Shown here piece by piece: positions 46,686 to 52,076 of a stretch of 54,599 nt of DNA. Position 1 is the stretch's first letter, and each line of letters opens with the position of its first letter. The translations under genes were made by a program, and so were the position numbers. This DNA comes from a virus. The stretch covers positions 1-54,599 of IMG/VR virus record IMGVR_UViG_3300032224_000681; one strand, written 5' to 3'. The notes under the pieces were generated by a model. It saw only the letters and a list, made by a program, of their open reading frames with translations, searched no databases and had not been told where the DNA came from.

Positions 46686-46703
46686 ATGAGCCGTGTTGCT
46701 CAT
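46686..46703 (-). promoter_or_regulatory. 5'-terminal stem-loop of the 46604 transcript
   Basis: ATGAGC / GCTCAT around a six-base loop on the minus strand, starting six bases after the -10 of module 7. Confidence 0.6.
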
Positions 46704-46709
46704 GTGAGT

Positions 46710-46766
46710 ACTATAACCATAAATCCTAAATCTTATTCCCCCCTTGTTCATCTAGTTATCCACAGG
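46710..46766 (-). promoter_or_regulatory. DnaA-box promoter module 7
   Basis: Element 46745-46766 (TGTTCATCTA, GTTATCCACAGG), then 39 bases and TATAGT (46710-46715). Confidence 0.73.
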
Positions 46767-46771
46767 CAGGA

Positions 46772-46850
46772 GTTTGTGTTGGGGCGTGTGTATATATAAA
46801 GAAGCTTTTAAGCCATACATACATACACACCCACACGCCCCAACACAAAC
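46772..46850. repeat. Large inverted repeat behind module 7
   Basis: Perfect 19-bp arms at 46772-46790 and 46832-46850 with the common outer part. The TATATATA and ATACATAC stretches inside could extend the stem imperfectly. Confidence 0.88.
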
Positions 46851-46854
46851 AAGA

Positions 46855-46880
46855 AAGCCCCCTGTGACGGCAGGGGGCTT
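46855..46880 (-). terminator. Terminator of the 46897-47474 operon
   Basis: AAGCCCCCTG / CAGGGGGCTT around a six-base loop, followed on the minus strand by TCTTGTTTG. Confidence 0.8.
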
Positions 46881-46896
46881 CTTGCAGGGGGTTTAG

Positions 46897-47199
46897 TTAT
46901 GCGGCTTGCCTTACGGCAAGCGCACGACGGATATAATTCTGTTGCTTGCTTGTAGTAGGGCTGAACTTCTGTTCTACTACATACCAGCCATTTTCCCCGA
47001 ACCATGCGATAGGCGTATTGTATGAGAAGACAATATAGGCGCCTTGCTTGAACTCGTTTGATAGTCTTATGAATTCATCGCCTAGACGTCCCGCGCCTGG
47101 TGTGTAATTCATATACTTACCGCTTAGAGATGAAGCCTCGAATGGCATGCGGTTGATAATGCGCTCGATTGCTTCTTTCTGATTAACGTGCATTTTCAT
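46897..47199 (-). CDS. Hypothetical protein
   Basis: 100 residues from ATG 47199 (AGAAAGG upstream); the longer frame to 47337 is a shadow of the gene before it. Sequence VNQKEAIERIINRMPFEASS, AYIVFSYNTPIAWFGENGWY, VVEQKFSPTTSKQQNYIRRA. A helix plus a beta meander; HTH-like end. Last gene of a three-gene unit. Unknown family, although similar short phage proteins (IAWFGENGWYVV) occur. Confidence 0.6.
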   Translation of the reverse strand: MKMHVNQKEAIERIINRMPFEASSLSGKYMNYTPGAGRLGDEFIRLSNEFKQGAYIVFSYNTPIAWFGENGWYVVEQKFSPTTSKQQNYIRRALAVRQAA

Positions 47200-47341
47200 A
47201 GTCGTAACCTTTCTGACTGTCCTCGTAACCCTCACTGTAACCCTTGAACCAGTAGGCGCGAGAGGTGAAGAAGAATACCGCTCCACCGATGATGATATCG
47301 ACGAGAAGATTGAAGCCGTTATAGAAGATGATTTCATGCAT
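47183..47341 (-). CDS. Small membrane protein, one transmembrane segment
   Basis: 52 residues from ATG 47341 (overlaps the zinc-protein stop). MHEIIFYNGFNLLVDIIIGG and AVFFFTSRAYWF make a single membrane span, followed by an acidic, Tyr-rich cytoplasmic end (GYSEGYEDSQKGYDYENAR). Might be an inhibitor or membrane tether; unknown. Confidence 0.6.
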   Translation of the reverse strand: MHEIIFYNGFNLLVDIIIGGAVFFFTSRAYWFKGYSEGYEDSQKGYDYENAR

Positions 47342-47474
47342 TGACTCGCTCCGCTTCCTTGTTAGCACACTCGTAGCAGATTTGTTCAATTCTATCCATG
47401 CAACCTAATAGAAACGCGTCTACGCCACTATGCACGATGTTTTCTGTTGTGCCACATATTGAACACTTGTTCAT
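47334..47474 (-). CDS. Zinc-ribbon microprotein
   Basis: 46 residues: MNKCSICGTTENIVHSGVDA, then a later CYECANKEAERVNA. Two CxxC knuckles 29 residues apart. First gene of its unit behind module 8 and a 5' stem-loop. Unknown function. Confidence 0.62.
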   Translation of the reverse strand: MNKCSICGTTENIVHSGVDAFLLGCMDRIEQICYECANKEAERVNA

Positions 47475-47489
47475 TTGATACCCCTATCT

Positions 47490-47506
47490 GTGAGCCCCTT
47501 GCTCAC
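47490..47506 (-). promoter_or_regulatory. 5'-terminal stem-loop of the 47474 transcript
   Basis: GTGAGC / GCTCAC around AAGGG on the minus strand; starts seven bases after TAAATT of module 8. Same loop as at 43943 and 48537. Confidence 0.6.
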
Positions 47507-47513
47507 TGTCTGT

Positions 47514-47569
47514 AATTTATAGTTTTGTGTCGGTCTGTGCAACTATCTGTTAACTTAGTTATCCACAGG
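47514..47569 (-). promoter_or_regulatory. DnaA-box promoter module 8
   Basis: Element 47548-47569 (TGTTAACTTA, GTTATCCACAGG). TAAATT at 38 bases (47514-47519), overlapping TATAAA at 36 bases; either can be the -10. Confidence 0.68.
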
Positions 47570-47579
47570 GTTTTAATGT

Positions 47580-47601
47580 GGGGGCAGGTTGCCCTGCCCC
47601 C
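47580..47601 (-). terminator. Terminator of the 47609-47794 gene
   Basis: GGGGGCAGG / CCTGCCCCC around TTGC. No large inverted repeat accompanies this one; the hairpin directly follows module 8. Confidence 0.75.
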
Positions 47602-47608
47602 TTGCGGG

Positions 47609-47794
47609 CTACGCCGTAATTTCTGCGATAGCCTTATTGATTGCCTTTTCTACCGCGTCGCTTGTAATTGTTTCGATAACCTTTTGGGAAACCGCATCTA
47701 CACGCGCCTGTAGGTCTGCGTTATCTAAAACGCCCTTAGAGATTGCTAGCGCTGAAAGTATCATCGCCCAATCCTCAGGTGTAAATTTATCCAT
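47609..47794 (-). CDS. Small helical protein (single-gene unit)
   Basis: 61 residues from ATG 47794 (GGGGGTG eight bases upstream): MDKFTPEDWAMILSALAISK, then VDAVSQKVIETITSDAVEKA. All helical. Own promoter module and terminator. No family recognised. Confidence 0.58.
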   Translation of the reverse strand: MDKFTPEDWAMILSALAISKGVLDNADLQARVDAVSQKVIETITSDAVEKAINKAIAEITA

Positions 47795-47846
47795 ATATAT
47801 CACCCCCTTGCCGTCATCTAGTAGGTCATTATTAAGTTATGAGAGA

Positions 47847-47902
47847 AGACTATTTGAAAGGCTTATTAGATGCAAACGCCCGTTAACCTAGTTATCCACA
47901 GG
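47847..47902 (-). promoter_or_regulatory. DnaA-box promoter module 9
   Basis: Element 47881-47902 (CGTTAACCTA, GTTATCCACAGG), then 38 bases and TAGTCT (47847-47852). The sequence CGTTTGCAT downstream of the element is shared with module 10. GTTTGTGTTGA (47950-47960) behind it is a single arm without partner. Confidence 0.68.
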
Positions 47903-47995
47903 CTCTCTTGTTCTTGGGGTTCTTTTGCCAGTCCCTATGCCGTTCTAATGTTTGTGTTGACCCACCCTCCCCATACCCCTACGGGGAATCGAGAG

Positions 47996-48023
47996 AGAGG
48001 CTGGGGGGGAAGTCCCAGCCTCT
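47996..48023 (-). terminator. Terminator of the 48027-48517 unit
   Basis: AGAGGCTGGG (47996-48005) pairs with CCCAGCCTCT (48014-48023); four bases after the stop of the gene on the minus strand. Confidence 0.75.
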
Positions 48024-48026
48024 GCT

Positions 48027-48389
48027 CTACTTGATTACAGTAACCATATCTTTCCACGTGTAGTTTATGGTTAAAGCCTCGTGCCATTCGCACCACCATT
48101 CGCCGTTATATTCGGCGCCACACCATTCAGGTTCATCGCAGGTAACCCATACCACGATATCGTCTGACCGCTTGTACTTGCGCCATTCATCGTCGGGTGC
48201 ATGTAGTGCAGGTGCTGCCTTGCAACCTACCTTGATTACATCGTCAGTAATGCCGTAGTTGCGTGGGTTGTCCTGTATATCCAACAGGAGCGCGTCTACT
48301 GACTCGTACAACATGTTGTCATAGTCGGTGACGATTATGTCCGCGTTATATATCTTGCCCTTGATAGTGGGCGCTGTCTCGTATGCCAT
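48027..48389 (-). CDS. Hypothetical protein
   Basis: 120 residues. First half: KGKIYNADIIVTDYDNMLYE, then DALLLDIQDNPRNYGITDDV. Second half: DIVVWVTCDEPEWCGAEYNG and WWCEWHEALTINYTWKDMVT, Trp-rich with three cysteines. TAATG overlap with the microprotein upstream. No family recognised. Confidence 0.6.
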   Translation of the reverse strand: MAYETAPTIKGKIYNADIIVTDYDNMLYESVDALLLDIQDNPRNYGITDDVIKVGCKAAPALHAPDDEWRKYKRSDDIVVWVTCDEPEWCGAEYNGEWWCEWHEALTINYTWKDMVTVIK

Positions 48390-48517
48390 TATTCGCCACG
48401 TCCCGTCAATAGTAGGAAAGCCTTACCTAGTTTGCTATTGCGATAGCACTCGCGCTTAGCGCATGTATCGCATAGGTGAAAGCGAGTTACTAGATGATAT
48501 TCGATTGCTCGTATCAT
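48389..48517 (-). CDS. Cysteine-containing microprotein
   Basis: 42 residues from ATG 48517 (GGGGGATAAC upstream): MIRAIEYHLVTRFHLCDTCA, then KRECYRNSKLGKAFLLLTGR. The C-x2-C...C group with preceding His recalls the small CxxC-RECY type found in actinobacterial DNA-binding proteins. First gene of the rightmost minus unit. Confidence 0.58.
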   Translation of the reverse strand: MIRAIEYHLVTRFHLCDTCAKRECYRNSKLGKAFLLLTGRGE

Positions 48518-48536
48518 GTTATCCCCCATGCTATTC

Positions 48537-48555
48537 GGTGAGCCCCTTGCTCACC
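48537..48555 (-). promoter_or_regulatory. Leader stem-loop of the 48517 transcript
   Basis: GGTGAGC / GCTCACC around AAGGG (minus strand), starting 11 bases after the -10 of module 10. Nearly identical to the stem-loop at 47490. Confidence 0.58.
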
Positions 48556-48566
48556 TTGTATTGCAT

Positions 48567-48622
48567 ACACTATGCCATAGCCCTATTACATGCAAACGTT
48601 TGTTAACCTGGTTATCCACAGG
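48567..48622 (-). promoter_or_regulatory. DnaA-box promoter module 10
   Basis: Element 48601-48622 (TGTTAACCTG, GTTATCCACAGG), then 38 bases and TAGTGT (48567-48572). Last copy, at the divergent border with the plus-strand genes. Confidence 0.7.
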
Positions 48623-48733
48623 TCTCCCGCTAGTCTCAGACCCCCCCACCCTTAAACGAAGTTACTGGCGAGTAGGCCACCAGGGCGCACCTATACCTGT
48701 ACATATATTAGAGAAGGCAGTAGCCTAAGGGGC

Positions 48734-48868
48734 ATGAGTGCGGTTTATCTGGAATGGGTGCGGGAACGCAATAAAGTGCGGATGGCTAAGTGTGCCTGTG
48801 GAGCGCCTGCCGTAGACCTTCGATGTGAAGGCGCGTTGCTATTTCCTGCCTGTGAGAAACATGTGTAA
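48734..48868 (+). CDS. Zinc-binding microprotein
   Basis: 44 residues: MSAVYLEWVRERNKVRMAKC, then ACGAPAVDLRCEGALLFPAC and EKHV. Cysteines C20, C22, C31, C40 plus a final His suggest a zinc site like that of DUF7455-type proteins. AAGGGGC stands before the ATG. The ATG of the next frame overlaps its end. Confidence 0.55.
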   Translation: MSAVYLEWVRERNKVRMAKCACGAPAVDLRCEGALLFPACEKHV

Positions 48869-48947
48869 AGAGTGCGGGAACTGTAGTCGGGAACACACCC
48901 GTACGATTGATGATGCCGTTGATGAGATTTTAGATTCACCCATTTAG
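48861..48947 (+). CDS. Very small cysteine-rich protein
   Basis: 28 residues: MCKECGNCSREHTRTIDDAV, then DEILDSPI. C2, C5 and C8 plus H12 could bind zinc. Start overlaps the previous stop (ATGTGTAA). Small size leaves doubt. Confidence 0.42.
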   Translation: MCKECGNCSREHTRTIDDAVDEILDSPI

Positions 48948-48975
48948 GCAGTAGCTTTTCTGTCACTATACGGTT

Positions 48976-49203
48976 GTGAGTTTCATAGATTATCTAGAGG
49001 AAGCCCAGGACTTTGATGGTCGTGTGGCTAAGTTTGCCTATATCGTTTTTCAGGATATTTCTAACGGATGTGGCTCCTCTAAGTTCGATGCGATTGCATG
49101 GAAGGCCCATTTCATTGATAAACACACAGAGAAATCAGGTGTATTAGTTGATTTGTTGTTAGTCGCTTATACCTCGTATGTCCTTACTATAAAAGCAAAA
49201 TAG
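48976..49203 (+). CDS. Small hypothetical protein
   Basis: 75 residues from GTG 48976: SFIDYLEEAQDFDGRVAKFA, then WKAHFIDKHTEKSGVLVDLL. Helical. A TATACG motif ends three bases before the GTG, too close for a usual leaderless start, so the promoter or start is uncertain. No family recognised. Confidence 0.52.
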   Translation: MSFIDYLEEAQDFDGRVAKFAYIVFQDISNGCGSSKFDAIAWKAHFIDKHTEKSGVLVDLLLVAYTSYVLTIKAK

Positions 49204-49217
49204 GAGATACTCATCTT

Positions 49218-49451
49218 ATGGACGATATGACAACACCAGGACCTAACCATCCAGCTAATCGCGGAATTCGTAATCGTGGCGGAGGAGAGAATCGTCGTCA
49301 CGAATTTTTTGACCAGAACCTAACTGATGCTCAGAACAATGTTCAGAACGCTCACTTTGGTAATACTACAAATTCAGCAATCGCACCGAATGTGGTCTCC
49401 ATGGCAGCGTACAAGCGAGCTAAAGATTCACGTCGCCCAGAGGGATACTAA
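49218..49451 (+). CDS. Small hypothetical protein (second cassette, gene 1)
   Basis: 77 residues: DDMTTPGPNHPANRGIRNRG, EFFDQNLTDAQNNVQNAHFG, then VVSMAAYKRAKDSRRPEGY. Disordered start, basic end. AGGAGA upstream; GATACT six bases before the ATG could also serve as a weak leaderless -10. First of a second run of tiny coupled genes. Confidence 0.55.
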   Translation: MDDMTTPGPNHPANRGIRNRGGGENRRHEFFDQNLTDAQNNVQNAHFGNTTNSAIAPNVVSMAAYKRAKDSRRPEGY

Positions 49452-49543
49452 TGTCAAAAATCAAATGCACCGTCTGTGACCATGAAATGGGTTACGCGGT
49501 ATGTCTAGAGGAGGATTGCACCTGCGTGTGCACTACATCATGA
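49451..49543 (+). CDS. Zinc-binding microprotein (second cassette, gene 2)
   Basis: 30 residues: MSKIKCTVCDHEMGYAVCLE, then EDCTCVCTTS. Six cysteines, with CTVC and CTCVC pairs. TAATG overlap before and ATGA overlap after support that it is translated. Confidence 0.5.
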   Translation: MSKIKCTVCDHEMGYAVCLEEDCTCVCTTS

Positions 49544-49809
49544 GCGAAGCATGGACAAAGAAAGCTGGTAAGAACCCTAAGGGTGGTCTCAATGAAAAGG
49601 GACGTAAGTCTTATGAGAAAGCACATCCTGGTTCTAATTTAAAACCTCCAGTATCAAAAGAGAAAGCAAAGAAGTCTCCTGCATCTGCAGCACGACGTAA
49701 GTCTTTCTGTGCACGTATGGAAGGTATGAAGAAGGTTAATACATCTTCCAAGACTGCAAAAGACCCTAATAGCCGTATTAATAAATCTCTACGTAAGTGG
49801 GATTGTTAA
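49540..49809 (+). CDS. DUF6321-like protein
   Basis: 89 residues from ATG 49540 (ATGA overlap; the frame from 49501 is rejected). EAWTKKAGKNPKGGLNEKGR, HPGSNLKPPVSKEKAK, AARRKSFCARMEGMKKVN and SRINKSLRKWDC are the conserved blocks of a phage family annotated as DUF6321. Highly basic. Found in many T4-like and other large phages; function not established. Confidence 0.72.
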   Translation: MSEAWTKKAGKNPKGGLNEKGRKSYEKAHPGSNLKPPVSKEKAKKSPASAARRKSFCARMEGMKKVNTSSKTAKDPNSRINKSLRKWDC

Positions 49810-50048
49810 TGAAAGACCCAGCAGTTGGGCGTTCTAAAGCAGAACGTGCTTTTGGTAAAGATGCACCTAAGAAGGGTGTAAACACCAAAAAGGCTCCCGC
49901 GTCAAAGAAGCTTAAGAAAGCTAATACTAAGCGTGTTAATGCTTTAGGAATGTTTGACGGACCACGCCCATCCTATGGCAAGTACAATGTATCTGAACAA
50001 GCGAGTGATATTCTCAACCGCTCAATCAACAAGAAAGGCACAAAATAA
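49809..50048 (+). CDS. Basic hypothetical protein (second cassette, gene 4)
   Basis: 79 residues from ATG 49809 (TAATG). KDPAVGRSKAERAFGKDAPK, KKAPASKKLKKANTKRVNAL, then MFDGPRPSYGKYNVSEQASD. Very Lys-rich start. One-base coupling with both neighbours. Unknown. Confidence 0.57.
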   Translation: MKDPAVGRSKAERAFGKDAPKKGVNTKKAPASKKLKKANTKRVNALGMFDGPRPSYGKYNVSEQASDILNRSINKKGTK

Positions 50049-50263
50049 TGGCAGCAGCAGCAGGATTGCTAGCACGACTAGCGCCGATGTTAACAAGAGT
50101 TGGTGGCTCAGCAGCTGGACAAGCTGCAAAGTCTGGCGCAATTAAAGGCGTTGAATATGGAGTTGCTGGACGTACAGCAAATCTTATTCAAGGAAAAGAT
50201 AAAGATAGCAATAACACCACACCACGCAATGAGAGCCTTGAGGGCTGGTTCCCAGGTAGATAA
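50048..50263 (+). CDS. Ala/Gly-rich small protein
   Basis: 71 residues: AAAAGLLARLAPMLTRVGGS, AAGQAAKSGAIKGVEYGVAG, then a polar end NNTTPRNESLEGWFPGR. The first 45 residues form an amphipathic or membrane-active helix. Could associate with membrane or capsid. Unknown. Confidence 0.55.
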   Translation: MAAAAGLLARLAPMLTRVGGSAAGQAAKSGAIKGVEYGVAGRTANLIQGKDKDSNNTTPRNESLEGWFPGR

Positions 50264-50514
50264 TGAAAAAGAATTCTGACCAGTTTCCTACCTGTGATGG
50301 GTGCGGACGTGAAATCCGTGGAGAAGCTAAATCTGTTAGCTTAAAGCATGGGGGTTCACAAAGTTTTCACCCTGATGCACATGCGTGTGCATCGGCTCCT
50401 GAAAAGCGCCCAGCTAAGACATTTTCTAAAGACGGAGCTATGCATACTCCAAATTACAGTATTGCAGACTCAGTTAACTTAGGATACGAGGGTAACAGTG
50501 CCAAAGGTTATTAA
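50263..50514 (+). CDS. Zinc-binding small protein
   Basis: 83 residues: FPTCDGCGREIRGEAKSVSL, then HGGSQSFHPDAHACASAPEK. C-x2-C followed by HPDAHAC gives a LIM/ZnF-like site. Disordered C-terminus. Coupled to both neighbours. Confidence 0.57.
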   Translation: MKKNSDQFPTCDGCGREIRGEAKSVSLKHGGSQSFHPDAHACASAPEKRPAKTFSKDGAMHTPNYSIADSVNLGYEGNSAKGY

Positions 50515-50686
50515 AGCAGCTGGTGAGAAGCACACTATTAAAAAAAATAAAAAAGGCGAAATTATTGTCGACCATGCTGGCAATAAGGGAAAGTACGATA
50601 AAATTAATCTTACAAAGAAAGCTGGCGCTAAAACTATAAAGCAGGGCGTAAAAGCAACTAAAGATTGGCACAAGAAAAATGGCTAA
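50498..50686 (+). CDS. Small basic protein
   Basis: 62 residues from GTG 50498, overlapping the previous gene by 17 bases: MPKVIKAAGEKHTIKKNKKG, DHAGNKGKYDKINLTKKAGA, KATKDWHKKNG. Almost entirely basic; probably nucleic-acid-associated. The start is supported by the absence of an ATG and by gene packing. Confidence 0.52.
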   Translation: MPKVIKAAGEKHTIKKNKKGEIIVDHAGNKGKYDKINLTKKAGAKTIKQGVKATKDWHKKNG

Positions 50687-50825
50687 AGATTCTAATCCTT
50701 GCTGGGACGGTTACGTTCAAGTAGGTATGAAGATGAAGGGCGGCAAGAAGGTCCCTAATTGCGTACCTGCAAGTTCTGGTAAGAGTAAAGTTGCAAAACC
50801 TACAAAGAAAGCGACTAAGAAATAA
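50679..50825 (+). CDS. Small basic CWDGY-type phage protein
   Basis: 48 residues: NPCWDGYVQVGMKMKGGKKV, then PNCVPASSGKSKVAKPTKKA. The C-W-D-G-Y...G-M-K-x-K-G-G-K...P-N-C-V-P motif is shared by many small phage open frames and by ends of phage structural proteins. Two cysteines. Function unknown. Overlaps its neighbours by 8 and 1 bases. Confidence 0.65.
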   Translation: MAKDSNPCWDGYVQVGMKMKGGKKVPNCVPASSGKSKVAKPTKKATKK

Positions 50826-51049
50826 TGGCTGAAGATAGAGCAAACCATCCAGGTCGTACACCCAAGTACTCTGAGGTAAGAGATGCAGTCGTTAAAGGAT
50901 TCATTACTCGCTCAGAGGCTACCGATTTAGGAAAAACAGTAATATCTGACGGAAAGTTTGATAACAAACCTGGTCGTGCACGTCAAAGTGAAGAAACCAT
51001 TGCAAGAAAAGTTCACAAAAACGCTGGGCTTTCGCAAGGAGATTGGTAA
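50825..51049 (+). CDS. Small hypothetical protein
   Basis: 74 residues: AEDRANHPGRTPKYSEVRDA, VVKGFITRSEATDLGKTVIS, then TIARKVHKNAGLSQGDW. Basic and helical. One-base overlap with the gene before. No family recognised. Confidence 0.55.
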   Translation: MAEDRANHPGRTPKYSEVRDAVVKGFITRSEATDLGKTVISDGKFDNKPGRARQSEETIARKVHKNAGLSQGDW

Positions 51050-51051
51050 CC

Positions 51052-51345
51052 ATGGCTGAAACAAAAAAATTCGGTCCCTACAAGGGCTCTGATGCTAATG
51101 GCGGACGTCCTATCTATGTTTATAAGAAAAAGGTTGGCGGTAAGTGGGTAACCACTTCAAAGAACAAAGCCCGCGCAGATTATGAGTCTAAAAACGGTAA
51201 AATTAAATCTAAAGATGTTACTGTTGACCATAAGGACAACAACCACAATAATGATTCTAAGGGAAACCTTCGTGCTATCTCCCGCAGTAAAAATACTGCT
51301 AAAGAAAACAAGCGCCGAGCAGGTAAGAAAGAGAATGAAAAATGA
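51052..51345 (+). CDS. HNH-type endonuclease-like protein
   Basis: 97 residues from ATG 51052 (AAGGAGATT upstream). VTVDHKDNNHNNDSKGNLRA followed by ISRSKNTAKENK matches the HNH core (D59-H60, N63/N64, N72, then N81) of phage HNH endonucleases. The beta-rich N-terminus (YVYKKKVGGKWVTTSKNKAR) may bind DNA. Short; either a free-standing homing-type nuclease or a cassette protein related to one. Confidence 0.68.
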   Translation: MAETKKFGPYKGSDANGGRPIYVYKKKVGGKWVTTSKNKARADYESKNGKIKSKDVTVDHKDNNHNNDSKGNLRAISRSKNTAKENKRRAGKKENEK

Positions 51346-51488
51346 ACCACAATGGTAACCAGTTCGGTATGAGTGCCGAAGAAGAAGCTGAAGAAAAGAA
51401 CGCTAAGCTTGTTGCCAAGTATGGTAATGAAGGCAGCGCTAATTCTGAAGAAGAACAAGAGTATCTAGAGAAGAAGAGACCTCACTAA
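51342..51488 (+). CDS. Small acidic protein
   Basis: 48 residues: MNHNGNQFGMSAEEEAEEKN, then AKLVAKYGNEGSANSEEEQE. Acidic and disordered. ATGA overlap before and TAATG after. Unlike its basic neighbours; could partner them. Confidence 0.52.
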   Translation: MNHNGNQFGMSAEEEAEEKNAKLVAKYGNEGSANSEEEQEYLEKKRPH

Positions 51489-51784
51489 TGCCTATCTATC
51501 GTAAGGGCGATGACTTAGCACCACTACATAAAGCTGCTCTTGCTCAGCAGTTAGGTGAGGCCACTGCACGTCGTAATATGACTGGCAATGAACTACGTGA
51601 GTATGACTACAACACTGGTCGTACAGGCGCAGAACGCGCTGTTACAGCAGGTCCTGCTTTTGACCCACGTAAAGATACAATTGGTCCAGTTAGCGCTGAC
51701 CATATGAACCGTTTTAAGGACAGTGTAAAACGCGGTAAGCAAGAAACAGAAAAAGAGACTAAAAGAATTCAAGGAAGACCATAA
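51488..51784 (+). CDS. Hypothetical protein, MPIYRKGDD family copy 1
   Basis: 98 residues. Begins MPIYRKGDDLAPLHKAALAQ; the second half (GPAFDPRKDTIGPVSADHMN) includes GPVSA, also found in the next gene. Basic C-terminal helix (KRGKQETEKETKRI). The next gene starts with the same nine residues, so the two are tandem paralogues. Confidence 0.6.
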   Translation: MPIYRKGDDLAPLHKAALAQQLGEATARRNMTGNELREYDYNTGRTGAERAVTAGPAFDPRKDTIGPVSADHMNRFKDSVKRGKQETEKETKRIQGRP

Positions 51785-52074
51785 TGCCTATTTATCGTAA
51801 AGGTGATGACCAGTTCCCACTATGGAACCGCGCTAAAGAACAAGAAGCTTCACATAAGAAAAATGAAGCTGATGATAATGGTCATTTAATAGGTGCTAAC
51901 CCTTCTATGACTGTAGAAGAGTTTAAGGGCATAGGCGGAGGACCAGTTAGCGCTAAAGGTATGCGTATGGGTGCTGAAACTCTTCATTGGCAGCGTCAAA
52001 ACCCACAGGTATGGAAAGCCGCTGGTCTTACCACTTTTGATGAACGTGAAGCAGCAAAGAATAAGGAGAAGTAA
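51784..52074 (+). CDS. Hypothetical protein, MPIYRKGDD family copy 2
   Basis: 96 residues. MPIYRKGDDQFPLWNRAKEQ at the start and GGGPVSAKGMRMGAETLHWQ in the second half match copy 1 in order, with divergence elsewhere. TAATG overlap with copy 1. Basic and mostly polar. Function unknown. Confidence 0.6.
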   Translation: MPIYRKGDDQFPLWNRAKEQEASHKKNEADDNGHLIGANPSMTVEEFKGIGGGPVSAKGMRMGAETLHWQRQNPQVWKAAGLTTFDEREAAKNKEK

Positions 52075-52076
52075 CA

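Noticed and set aside
43294-46850. Regularly spaced repeats that could suggest a CRISPR array
   Set aside because: The units are 0.7-1.3 kb apart with genes between them, and the repeats are inverted arms of hairpins with no short uniform spacers. No cas genes other than a generic Cas4-like phage nuclease are present.
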